A program made the translations under genes and the position numbers. The notes beneath the pieces were generated by a model that was not told the DNA's origin, did no database searches, and was given only the letters and a program-made list of their open reading frames with translations. 44,916 bases of DNA, from contig WQZG01000021.1 of the NCBI GenBank assembly GCA_009780855.1, positions 1-44,916 of the forward strand. Reading direction: 5' to 3'. Source of the stretch: Treponema sp. (GTDB taxonomy: Bacteria; Spirochaetota; Spirochaetia; Treponematales; Breznakiellaceae). Below, piece after piece: positions 30,941-38,771 of the stretch (position 1 is the first letter of the stretch; every line of letters starts with the position of its first letter).

Positions 30941-32362
30941 ATGCGTTATCATAAATTTTATAAATTAATTATTCCGGTATTATTTGTAACCTCCTGCAGT
31001 CTTGGCGGTGATCTTTCTAAACTTGGAAGTCAGGATGAACATCCGCAATTGATTACCGGGAAGCCCATTGTAGGAGAAAATCTTGAAGCTGATATCAGTT
31101 CATTTGGCGGAACCGGGATTGTAAAATACCAATGGAAACGCGGCGGAATTAACATTGATACTGCTCCCGCTTATACAATTAAGTTTGCCGATGTAGGCTC
31201 TATCATTACTGTTACCATAACAGGTACCGGTATTACTGGCAGCGTTACAAGTGCACCGGTTGGCCCAGTGCCAATGCCTCTTGTTGGTATAAGCGGTAAT
31301 GTCGATTTTAACCGAAAATTATCTGCCAATATTACAAATCTTGGCGGTAATATTATTTTTAAATGGATACGGAATGGCACCGATATCATCGGTACAGATA
31401 AAATATATGAAGTACAGGCTGGTGACACTGATTCTGAAATTTCAATAATTGTTTCAATACAGGGCGATGCAGGCAGTGTGACCGGCATTCCAGTTAAGAT
31501 ACCTATATTGAGCAGCATGGGCATTAGTCTTACAAAGATTTCCGCGGGTACCTTCATGATGGGAAGTCCTTTAAATGAAATAGGCCGCTGGGACGATGAA
31601 GTGCCACACCAGGTAGCATTGAGCAGGGATTTTTACATGGGTATTGATCCGATTACACAGGATCAATATAAAGCTGTTATGGGAGAAAACCTGAGTTCAT
31701 TTAAAACTGGAGCTGCGGCCGGAGAAGTACAGGGCAGACGGCCCGCAGAAACATTATCCTGGTTTGACGCAATTGTTTTTTGTAATGTTCTAAGCGTCAA
31801 GGAAAATTTAAGTCCGGTGTATGAAATTCAGGAAAGTAGCGATGACCCTTTAAGCTGGACAACAGATACCGCGAAATGGGGAAAAGTACCGGACAGTGTT
31901 GAACATGTCAATTACAATAGATGGAATAATGTCCAAATGGTATCCGATACAACAGGTTACCGGTTGCCTACCGAAGCACAATGGGAGTACGCGTGCCGCG
32001 CAGGAACAAAAACAGTTTACAGTTTTGGAAATGACCCGGCACAAATCGGTGATTATGCCTGGTATATCGGCAATAGCGAATTAAAGACACACGAAGCCGG
32101 AATTAAACTTCCCAATTTATGGAATTTATATGATATGTATGGAAACGTCTGGGAATGGTGCTGGGACTGGTATGGCATAACAAACTATATATTAACACAG
32201 ACCGATCCCGAAGGCCCCTCCATAATTCCTGAAATTCTTAATCGAGTACAGCGCGGCAGCTGCTGGGAAAATTCAAATATAAATATTCGTTCTGCGTTAA
32301 GGAGCTCTGCTGACCCTTGCAGTAGCAGTAACAACATTGGTTTTCGTGTTATACATTATTAA
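30941..32362 (+). CDS. Second Ig-like/FGE-type lipoprotein, paralogue of the previous gene
   Basis: 473 residues. Lipobox FVTSC (C19) then SLGGDLSKLG. Same architecture: two Ig-like repeats (YQWKRGG, FKWIRNG) then an FGE domain with LTKISAGTFMMGS, FYMGIDPITQDQY, YRLPTEAQWEYACRAGT, LYDMYGNVWEWCWDWY and NIGFRVIHY. After RVQRGSCW the cysteines present do not fall at the FGE active-site spacing. A longer frame begins at 30755 inside the previous gene; I reject it because the signal peptide starts at ATG 30941, 4 nt after the preceding stop. Tandem duplication of one ancestral gene is likely. Confidence 0.85.
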   Translation: MRYHKFYKLIIPVLFVTSCSLGGDLSKLGSQDEHPQLITGKPIVGENLEADISSFGGTGIVKYQWKRGGINIDTAPAYTIKFADVGSIITVTITGTGITGSVTSAPVGPVPMPLVGISGNVDFNRKLSANITNLGGNIIFKWIRNGTDIIGTDKIYEVQAGDTDSEISIIVSIQGDAGSVTGIPVKIPILSSMGISLTKISAGTFMMGSPLNEIGRWDDEVPHQVALSRDFYMGIDPITQDQYKAVMGENLSSFKTGAAAGEVQGRRPAETLSWFDAIVFCNVLSVKENLSPVYEIQESSDDPLSWTTDTAKWGKVPDSVEHVNYNRWNNVQMVSDTTGYRLPTEAQWEYACRAGTKTVYSFGNDPAQIGDYAWYIGNSELKTHEAGIKLPNLWNLYDMYGNVWEWCWDWYGITNYILTQTDPEGPSIIPEILNRVQRGSCWENSNINIRSALRSSADPCSSSNNIGFRVIHY

Positions 32363-32411
32363 CGCGATTGATCATGTTAATTCCGGATGAAATGAAAAAA
32401 TTTACCTACCT

Positions 32412-32529
32412 TTCAAAAACATGTATTTCTTTTTGGAAAAAAGCATGTAAATAGAGGTATTTTTACATTTTTTTCCCCGTGAACTCCGTACCTTTGTGTA
32501 CTCTGTGAGAAACTCTTTCAAGCCTATAT
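32412..32529 (+). repeat. Direct repeat copy A, left of the DUF1016 gene
   Basis: Two parts. 32412-32466 is AT-rich (TTCAAAAACATGTATTT...) and similar to 33947-34002. 32484-32529 (46 nt, from CTCCGTACCTTTGTG to AAGCCTATAT) matches 34094-34139 with one mismatch. The 254-bp gap 32363-32616 holds no gene. Confidence 0.75.
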
Positions 32530-32616
32530 TGCTTTCATTGACGCTTCTATTTCCCTGACACTGAAGCATCATAATACCTGCCTATATATCATGGTTTTGA
32601 ACAAGGATAGGCTCAA

Positions 32617-33741
32617 TTACACTTCTAATTGCAGACGGATAAGTTCCTTTTCTCTTTCAATTTCAATACGCAGTTCTTCTTCGGTAGGAAGGTACAGTTT
32701 ATACTTGGTTGCGAAAAGATGTTCATTCCCTTTTAGTATCGAATAACGGGCAATATCTTTATCTGTTTCAGAACAAAGTAAAATCCCGATTGTCGGGTTA
32801 TCACCTTCGTGGCATTTCAATTCATCATACATCCTGACATACATATCCATCTGTCCTACATCCTGGTGGGTTATACGGTTGGTTTTTAGGTCAATTAGCA
32901 CAAAACATTTCAGGATATAGTTATAGAAAACCAGATCAATATAGTAGTCGCTTGTTTCGGTACGGACTAACTGTTGCCTTTCGATAAACGCAAAGCCCTT
33001 ACCCAGCTCCAGTAGAAACTGTTGTATATGGTTTATAATTGCTTTTTCCAATACTGCTTCACTATATCCGGTATTACCGGGAAGCCCCAAAAATTCCAGT
33101 ACTGACGGATTTTTAATAAATTCCAGTTTATTCGTTTGAAATTTTTTAGTCTTAGAATTCATCTCTTTTTTAACTGGTTTTTTTACTTGGGACATTAGCA
33201 AGCGTTCATAATATTGGGTACTAATATTCCGATCTAAAGTGCGGAAATCCCATGATTGCTCAGCTGCTTCTTTCAAATACCATGCTCTTGCTTCAGGGGT
33301 GGAAACACGCATTATCCTTTGAATATGCGACCAATTGAGAGGAGATTGAAAAGTAGTTTTCTGAATACTGCGAAAAGTGTTCGCAGTATTGTCTTTAACA
33401 TTGACATTTTTTATATTTATGTCATTATTAATGGATTCTGCTATCATCGATCGCACAATTGGAAGTTTTGGAAACAGCTGGTAAAATTGCCTGAACTGCC
33501 AGATACTTCTTTCAGAAAACCCTTTGCCAAATTCCGTTGTTAATACTTTTGAAACATTTTTTATTACTTGATCACCATAGTTTGCCCTTTTAGCGCCTTG
33601 CTGTATTTCTTCAACTATACGCTTCCCGATAAGCCAGTATGCTTCAACCATGGAGTAATTTATGGCGGTGTTAGCCTTAGCACGGGCATTACGGAGGATT
33701 TGTTTTATATCATCAATATAAAGTTTAGTAATCGCTGACAT
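32617..33741 (-). CDS. DUF1016 (YhcG) family PD-(D/E)XK nuclease
   Basis: 374 residues. N-terminal DUF1016 helical domain: IDDIKQILRNARAKANTAINYSMVEAYWLIGKRIVEEIQQG, FGKGFSERSIWQFRQFYQLFP, LNWSHIQRIMRV. C-terminal nuclease domain: GKGFAFIERQQLV, DYYIDLVFYNYILKCFVLIDLK with D269, D284 and K286 as the PD-(D/E)XK residues, then HQDVGQMDMYVRMYDELK. Family members occur in restriction/defence islands and transposon neighbourhoods; their substrate is not settled. The linker at 97-132 is low-complexity and contains a perfect DNA palindrome. AGGAG lies 7 nt before the ATG. AT-richer than the flanking operons and flanked by direct repeats. Confidence 0.88.
   Translation of the reverse strand: MSAITKLYIDDIKQILRNARAKANTAINYSMVEAYWLIGKRIVEEIQQGAKRANYGDQVIKNVSKVLTTEFGKGFSERSIWQFRQFYQLFPKLPIVRSMIAESINNDINIKNVNVKDNTANTFRSIQKTTFQSPLNWSHIQRIMRVSTPEARAWYLKEAAEQSWDFRTLDRNISTQYYERLLMSQVKKPVKKEMNSKTKKFQTNKLEFIKNPSVLEFLGLPGNTGYSEAVLEKAIINHIQQFLLELGKGFAFIERQQLVRTETSDYYIDLVFYNYILKCFVLIDLKTNRITHQDVGQMDMYVRMYDELKCHEGDNPTIGILLCSETDKDIARYSILKGNEHLFATKYKLYLPTEEELRIEIEREKELIRLQLEV
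33364..33390. repeat. Perfect inverted repeat inside the DUF1016 linker
   Basis: AATACTGCGAA, 5-nt loop, TTCGCAGTATT. The 11-bp arms match exactly. It encodes residues about 117-126, in the variable linker between the two domains. Confidence 0.85.
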
Positions 33742-33819
33742 TGGCGTCTCCTGATTTATATCCTGAAATATTATACAGATGTCTCGTAGATTGTCCCTTT
33801 TTTATTATTTCATCAATAT

Positions 33820-33899
33820 CGTGCGTTGCCAACGCACGATTTTCCATATTTTGCTTAACTGCTTTTTCTGAATTGTACGTCGAAAACGCACGATTTTCC
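33820..33899. repeat. Two related hairpin repeats upstream of the DUF1016 gene
   Basis: CGTGCGTT-GCC-AACGCACG (33820-33838) is a perfect 8-bp-stem hairpin. AACGCACGATTTTCC occurs at 33831-33845 and again at 33885-33899, the second preceded by a decayed left arm (GTACGT). Looks like two copies of a REP-type element. Gap 33742-34148 (407 bp) holds these, direct repeat copy B and no gene. Confidence 0.7.
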
Positions 33900-33946
33900 G
33901 TATTCTCACACTATTGTTCATAGAAAATTCTCATTTTTTTTAACCA

Positions 33947-34139
33947 TTCAAAAACAAGTATTTTTTTTGAGAAAAAACATATAAATAAATGTATTTCGGT
34001 TTTTATATAAATCCTGCCAAGCCTCTTTCTGGATACCTACTTTCCCGAATCATTTCTACCTTCTCTTTTTATTTTTCCCTTTTCTCCGTGCCGCTCCGTA
34101 CCTTTGTGAACTCTGTGAGAAACTCTTTCAAGCCTATAT
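33947..34139 (+). repeat. Direct repeat copy B, right of the DUF1016 gene
   Basis: Same two parts and same orientation as copy A (33947-34002 and 34094-34139), separated by more sequence here. Its last bases run into TATAAT (34137-34142), which is 6 nt before the next ATG, so the repeat appears to supply a -10 box. Confidence 0.7.
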
Positions 34140-34148
34140 AATATAAAC

Positions 34149-34943
34149 ATGAAAAAACTTCCTTTACTCTTGATTCTGTTGACGCTGCCGGGTATATATT
34201 TTCTGCACGCTCAGGGACAGCAATCGGATTCCCTTGCACAACTGCAGCAAAGTGCCGAGCAATTGAGCAGGGCGTATTTTGATGATGAAATAACCCTTGA
34301 CGAGTTTAACAGGCAGTATACGGAGCTGGGAGTCCGCATGCAGGCAATAGTCAGGCAGATGGAACAGGATTCGCCTTCCTTAAGCGACGACCAGGCAAAC
34401 CGGATTGAAAATCTCATGGAGCAGTCCAAGCTTCTGGAAATGCGCCATAATAACAACCTTGTTACCGATGAATATTTTACAGCCGGAGCGTCGGTTTTAA
34501 AAAATGAACTTGATTTACTGACCGGTCCGTACACGGACTCCCTTGCCGCGCAGCGTCAGCTGACCAGGATCTCCAAGACCATTGATGACCGGTGGCCGGG
34601 CTTAAAACCGGGCTGGCCTCCGGCATGGGATGCTGACAGTGTGGGCGAACTGTGCGGCCTGGGGCCTTTTACCCAGAGCCAGGGAACCAGAGCTTCGTAC
34701 AGTATCGGCAAGAGTTCGGTTTTTGATCCGGTCAGCCTTATCAGTATTTACCAGACTTCCGCCGATGATCGTGTTTTGACTGAATTAAAAAACCAGGTCG
34801 AAAAACTGTCGGGCAAAACCATGGAGTACCGCGGCGATAATACATACAGGGTTGATGTTGTAAACCAAAAAAACGAAAACGTTTACCTGGAAATTTATTT
34901 TTACCGCGATGTTGTTCTATTAACCATTGGCCTTTATCAGTAA
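34149..34943 (+). CDS. Secreted coiled-coil protein, unknown function, first gene of the operon
   Basis: 264 residues. Signal peptide MKKLPLLLILLTLPGIYFLHAQG. Residues about 25-135 are Gln/Glu/Leu-rich and helical (LAQLQQSAEQLSRAYFDDEITLDEFNRQY...), probably coiled coil. The second half has GLKPGWPPAWDADSVGELCGLGPFTQ and DRVLTELKNQVEKLSGK, then a beta-rich end. I do not recognise a family. There is no Shine-Dalgarno; TATAAT lies 6 nt before the ATG, suggesting a leaderless message. Its stop overlaps the next start (TAATG), so it is tied to the catabolic operon. Confidence 0.75.
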   Translation: MKKLPLLLILLTLPGIYFLHAQGQQSDSLAQLQQSAEQLSRAYFDDEITLDEFNRQYTELGVRMQAIVRQMEQDSPSLSDDQANRIENLMEQSKLLEMRHNNNLVTDEYFTAGASVLKNELDLLTGPYTDSLAAQRQLTRISKTIDDRWPGLKPGWPPAWDADSVGELCGLGPFTQSQGTRASYSIGKSSVFDPVSLISIYQTSADDRVLTELKNQVEKLSGKTMEYRGDNTYRVDVVNQKNENVYLEIYFYRDVVLLTIGLYQ

Positions 34944-36541
34944 TGGCTGCTGTTGTTAATCCTTTCGATCCCGCCATTCTGAATCCCGGCATTCTGAATC
35001 TGGGCGGCAGACGCGAAGTATTTTGGGATGATTTTTTGCTTGAAACCGATCTGCCCGGCGTCTGCGTTTATCCGCGTCCTCCGCTGATCCAGGAAACGCC
35101 GCAAAAAAAAGAAATTGTGCTGCGCCTTGATAAACCCTGGGAGGGCAGGAGCTGCGGTTATTTTCATTATTTTTTTGACGGCCGCAGGTTCAGGTTTTAT
35201 TACAGGGCCAGTGATGGTTTGGCTGCGAACAGCCGGACTGATGTCGGTTTGGCCGCAGATAAACGGACTGCAGATAAATTGTCCAGGAGCGCCTGTATCT
35301 GCGTACTTTTAAGCGATGATGGTGTTCACTGGGAGCGGCCGGATTTGGGACTTGTTGAATTTGATGGCAGCCGGCGCAACAACATCGTTTACCGCGGCGA
35401 TGAGCTTGATAATTTTTTTGTATTCAGGGACGAAAACCCTGCCTGCGTTCCCGATCAGCTTTACAAGGCAATAAGCCAGGGACCCAAAACTCCCGGCCTG
35501 CCAAACGGCGGTCTTTGGGCCTTTGTCTCCCCTGACGGTTTTGTCTGGAAACCCCTGTCCGGCGAACCAATAATGCGGGAAGGATTTTTTGATACACTGA
35601 ACACCGCGCATTGGGACAGCGGAGCAGGCAGGTACAGAATTTACTTCCGGGGTTTCCACAGCAATGGTTTTACCGCGAAATGCCGCGACATAAGAACATC
35701 AATGTCCGATGATTTTATACACTGGGATAATGAACAGCCGCTGCGTTACAGCGCCGCAGAAAGCAGCGCTGCTTTCAGCAGCGAAGTGTCCGCGCCGGAG
35801 GAGCAGCTTTACACAAACGCGGTTATTCCGTATTACCGCGCTCCGCATATTCATGTTGGGTTTCCTGTACGCTACACGGAGAGGCAATGGGAACCGATGT
35901 TTGACCAGCTTCCCCACAAACAGTGGCGTACACAAAAAATGAAACGTTTCAATGAGCCCCGGCTGGGAACCGCGCTGACCGATTCGTTGTTTATGATGAG
36001 CAGAAACGGCCTTGACTTTAAAAGGTATGACGGACCTTTTTTGACGCCGGGATTGTTCGGCGGATACAACTGGGTTTACGGCGACTGCTACCAGGGCTGG
36101 GGTCTGCTGGAAACATCCGCGCAAAAAGAAATAAGTTTTTTTGCAGGCGAGGATTATACATCGCAGCCTGTAAGCATAAGGCGTTACACTGTAAGACAGG
36201 ACGGATTTGCCTGCCTGTCCGCCGGCCGCGGCGAAAAACAGATCCTTACCAAGCCCTTTATCTTTTGCGGAAATACGCTTACCCTTAACGCAGGCACAAG
36301 CGCGGCCGGTTTCATCATGGCCGAATTTCTGGAGCCCGGCGGAAATCCGATACCGGGTTTTTCCGGGGAGTCCGGTTACAGGATGTTCGGCGACCATACC
36401 GGACTAAAGGTGATCTTCCGCAGGGGCGAGGGAGCGATCGGTGATCTGTCCGCGCTGGAAGGGAAACCGGTGCGGATTCGTTTTACGTTAAGGGAAGCGA
36501 AACTTTATTCAATGCAGTTTGTGCGTCTGGAGTTACCGTGA
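34943..36541 (+). CDS. Beta-propeller glycoside hydrolase-like protein (GH32/43-type fold), no signal
   Basis: 532 residues. Pattern of a family common in planctomycetes and gut bacteria: EVFWDDFLLE, DKPWEGRSCGYFHYFFDG, FRFYYRAS, VLLSDDGVHWERPDLGLVEFDGSRRNNIVY, LWAFVSPDGFVWKPLSGEPI, FDTLNTAHWDSGAGRYRIYFRG and MSDDFIHW. Each blade carries an SxDGxxW-like turn. A five-bladed sugar-active fold is likely; activity is inferred. No signal peptide, so it acts inside the cell. It has three short repeats: 34970-34999, 35216-35275 and 35756-35785. Overlaps the HAD gene by GTGA. Confidence 0.75.
   Translation: MAAVVNPFDPAILNPGILNLGGRREVFWDDFLLETDLPGVCVYPRPPLIQETPQKKEIVLRLDKPWEGRSCGYFHYFFDGRRFRFYYRASDGLAANSRTDVGLAADKRTADKLSRSACICVLLSDDGVHWERPDLGLVEFDGSRRNNIVYRGDELDNFFVFRDENPACVPDQLYKAISQGPKTPGLPNGGLWAFVSPDGFVWKPLSGEPIMREGFFDTLNTAHWDSGAGRYRIYFRGFHSNGFTAKCRDIRTSMSDDFIHWDNEQPLRYSAAESSAAFSSEVSAPEEQLYTNAVIPYYRAPHIHVGFPVRYTERQWEPMFDQLPHKQWRTQKMKRFNEPRLGTALTDSLFMMSRNGLDFKRYDGPFLTPGLFGGYNWVYGDCYQGWGLLETSAQKEISFFAGEDYTSQPVSIRRYTVRQDGFACLSAGRGEKQILTKPFIFCGNTLTLNAGTSAAGFIMAEFLEPGGNPIPGFSGESGYRMFGDHTGLKVIFRRGEGAIGDLSALEGKPVRIRFTLREAKLYSMQFVRLELP
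34970..34999 (+). repeat. 2 x 15-bp in-frame tandem repeat near the propeller N-terminus
   Basis: CCCGCCATTCTGAAT then CCCGGCATTCTGAAT, one mismatch. Encodes PAILN, PGILN. Confidence 0.85.
35216..35275 (+). repeat. 2 x 30-bp in-frame tandem repeat in the propeller gene
   Basis: Units 35216-35245 and 35246-35275 encode GLAANSRTDV and GLAADKRTAD, an insertion between two beta-strands of the first blade. A weaker 15-bp pair is at 35756-35785. Confidence 0.7.
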
Positions 36542-37173
36542 TTAAACATCTGCTTATTGATTTGGACAATACCCTTTATTCCGCAGGGTACGGCCTGGAA
36601 AAAGAAGTATCGCAGCGCATAGAAATTTTTTTAACGCAAATGCTGGGGATTAACCGGGAGGAATCCGAGGAGACCCACCGCAGTCTTGTCCGCGATAAAG
36701 GCTACGGTACAACGATTGAATGGCTTATGGCCGAACATAACTATACCGATATCGATACTTATTACGCCGCCATTTACCCGGAGGACGAAGCCGCCGTCTT
36801 AAAGCCGGATCCAAAGCTTGCGCAATTCCTGGCGTCCATACCGCTGCCAAAAGCTGTCCTTACCAATTCCAACAAAAAGCACGCACACAACATACTTAAC
36901 AGACTGGGAATTGCGGAGCAGTTTCAGTATATCTTTGACATAACGCTTAACAATTATATAGGCAAACCGCACAGGGAAGCCTTTTTTAAGGCTCTGGAAA
37001 TAATGAAGGCCGAACCGGAGACTACCCTGTTTATTGACGACTATCCGGAGTTTGTAGCGGGCTTCCTTAACATCGGCGGCAGGGGCATACTTCTCGATGA
37101 GTTCGGCCGCCACAGCGGTACGGATTTTACACGCGTTAAAAGTCTTTATGAAATTGAAAAATTTTTAAAATAG
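36538..37173 (+). CDS. HAD-superfamily hydrolase (pyrimidine 5'-nucleotidase-like)
   Basis: 211 residues. Motif I LLIDLDNTLYS (nucleophile D8, D10), motif II AVLTNSNKKHAHNIL, motif III GKPHREAFFKAL, motif IV LFIDDYPEF. The all-helical cap after motif I and the DNTLY form match the yeast SDT1/PHM8-like pyrimidine nucleotidase branch. Start GTG 36538 overlaps the previous stop (GTGA). In this operon it may remove phosphate from a sugar phosphate; the exact substrate cannot be read. Confidence 0.85.
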   Translation: MIKHLLIDLDNTLYSAGYGLEKEVSQRIEIFLTQMLGINREESEETHRSLVRDKGYGTTIEWLMAEHNYTDIDTYYAAIYPEDEAAVLKPDPKLAQFLASIPLPKAVLTNSNKKHAHNILNRLGIAEQFQYIFDITLNNYIGKPHREAFFKALEIMKAEPETTLFIDDYPEFVAGFLNIGGRGILLDEFGRHSGTDFTRVKSLYEIEKFLK

Positions 37174-37193
37174 AAGTTTTTACAGGAGTAATA

Positions 37194-37973
37194 ATGAAAG
37201 ATATGTTTTCGCTCTCGAAAAAAAAAATCACAGTATTCGGCGGCGCCGGTTATATAGGCAGAGCCCTGGTCAGGGCAATACTGGCGCAGGGAGGCAAGGT
37301 CCTTGTCGCAGATCAGAACAGGGACGCTTTCGATCTTCCCGCCTGGAAAGACGTAAGCGATAATCCGGACTTTCGTTTTTTTGAATGCAATGTCGCAAAG
37401 GCTGAAGAAGTCCGCAGCGCGTACGGCGCCTGCGTTAAGGAGTTCGGCGGTTTTAACGCGATGGTCAACCTGGTCGCCTACGGAAAATTCGACGATCTCT
37501 CCAGACAGTCTGACGAGGACATGGCTTATTCATTTGACGGCACCGCGGGCCATGTGCTGCGCACAATCCGCGAAGCGATTCCGTATTTTAAAAAGGAAGG
37601 CGGCGTCATCGTTGCCACCGCTTCGATGTACGGAATTGTTTCGCCCGATTACCGTATTTACGGCAAGTCCGGCCAGAACAATCCGGCAGTTTACGGAATG
37701 GGGAAAGCCGCCGTAATTTCGCTGACCAGATACGCGGCTGCCCATCTGGCTCCCATGAACATCCGCGTTAACTGCGTGTCGCCCGGGCCGGTGCCCGATC
37801 CTTCAAAAAACCCGCCCCCGGAATTTATGGAACAGCTCGCGGGCAAAACCATGTTAAGCCGCGTCGGCAAACCGGAGGACATTGCCGGCGCCTACATTTA
37901 CCTGCTGTCCGACGCCGCCTCATTTGTCGCCGGTGAATGTCTTTGCGTTGACGGCGGCTGGACAAAGTGGTAA
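37194..37973 (+). CDS. Short-chain dehydrogenase/reductase, first of two
   Basis: 259 residues. Cofactor loop GGAGYIGR 16-23, NLVAYG, catalytic S144 (VATASMYG), Y167 and K171 (VYGMGKAA), then RVNCVSPGPVPDPS and CVDGGWTKW at the C-terminus. D40 (VLVAD) after strand 2 suggests NAD preference. GGAG lies 6 nt before the ATG. Probably oxidises or reduces the sugar substrate of the operon; next to a second, distinct SDR. Confidence 0.92.
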   Translation: MKDMFSLSKKKITVFGGAGYIGRALVRAILAQGGKVLVADQNRDAFDLPAWKDVSDNPDFRFFECNVAKAEEVRSAYGACVKEFGGFNAMVNLVAYGKFDDLSRQSDEDMAYSFDGTAGHVLRTIREAIPYFKKEGGVIVATASMYGIVSPDYRIYGKSGQNNPAVYGMGKAAVISLTRYAAAHLAPMNIRVNCVSPGPVPDPSKNPPPEFMEQLAGKTMLSRVGKPEDIAGAYIYLLSDAASFVAGECLCVDGGWTKW

Positions 37974-37980
37974 CCGTAAA

Positions 37981-38763
37981 ATGAAAGTTAACGAACTTTT
38001 ATCGCTAAAGGGAAAAACCGCTGTCATTACCGGAGCGGCCGGACTTTACGGATACTGCGCGGCCCAGGCCCTGTATGAAGCCGGAGCCAGAGTTTTTACC
38101 GGGTCGACCAATACAGAAAAACTGGAAAAAGCCGCGGAAGAAATGCGGTCGGAAGGCGGAGATGTTACGGCTTTTCACCTTGATCTGGGTTCGGAGGAAT
38201 CCGTACTGGAGTTTCATAAACAGGTAATGGAGAAGGCCGGCAGGGTTGATATCCTGGTTAATAATTCGGTGGCCCGGCCCATGCCCGGTTATGAGGCTGA
38301 CGCCAAACTCTGGGCAGAAAGCATGAAGGTCAATTCAACCGGCAACTTTATAATTACGCGCGCTTTTGGCAAAGACATGATCGAACAAAAAAGCGGTTCC
38401 ATTATCAACATCGCCTCCATGCACGGGATGATCGGGCCGGATCCTTTTCTTTATGAAGGTTTGGGTATGGAAGGCTGGGGAGGGGATTATTATTTTCACA
38501 AGGGCGGCATGATTTCTTTTACCCGCTTTTTGGCTTCGTACTACGGCCGGTTCAATATACGCTGTAATTCGATTTCACCCGGAGGAATTCGGTCCTACCG
38601 CACACCGGAGGCTTTTGTCGAACGCTACAGCAAAAAGACGATGCTGGGACGCATGGCCGGGCCGGACGACATCAAAGGCACCGTAGTGTTTTTGGCCTCT
38701 GATGCGTCCCTCTATGTAACAGCCGCCAACCTCCCCGTAGACGGGGGTTATGTCGCCAAATAA
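37981..38763 (+). CDS. Short-chain dehydrogenase/reductase, second of two
   Basis: 260 residues. Cofactor loop GAAGLYG 18-24, NNSVARP, catalytic S146 (NIASMHG), Y170 and K174, RCNSISPGGI and LPVDGGYVAK. An insertion after the catalytic Ser (PDPFLYEGLGMEGWGGD) enlarges the active-site lid, as in some sugar SDRs. A longer frame starts at 37882 inside the previous gene; I use ATG 37981, 7 nt after the preceding stop. The RBS is weak. Confidence 0.92.
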   Translation: MKVNELLSLKGKTAVITGAAGLYGYCAAQALYEAGARVFTGSTNTEKLEKAAEEMRSEGGDVTAFHLDLGSEESVLEFHKQVMEKAGRVDILVNNSVARPMPGYEADAKLWAESMKVNSTGNFIITRAFGKDMIEQKSGSIINIASMHGMIGPDPFLYEGLGMEGWGGDYYFHKGGMISFTRFLASYYGRFNIRCNSISPGGIRSYRTPEAFVERYSKKTMLGRMAGPDDIKGTVVFLASDASLYVTAANLPVDGGYVAK

Positions 38764-38771
38764 GGATCGCA

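Noticed and set aside
30755..32362. 535-codon version of the second FGE lipoprotein
   Set aside because: The first 62 codons overlap the previous gene out of frame, and a lipoprotein signal peptide starts at 30941.
29506..32362. True formylglycine-generating (sulfatase-activating) enzymes
   Set aside because: The active-site cysteine pair after RGGSW is absent in both, both are lipoproteins, and no sulfatase gene is present.
33741..33923. 60-codon plus-strand ORF beside the nuclease gene
   Set aside because: It reads through the REP-like hairpins (the repeated NARFS peptides come from them), has no RBS and no family-like sequence.
37882..38763. 293-codon version of the second SDR
   Set aside because: The added part overlaps the first SDR and would precede the cofactor-binding strand with unrelated sequence.
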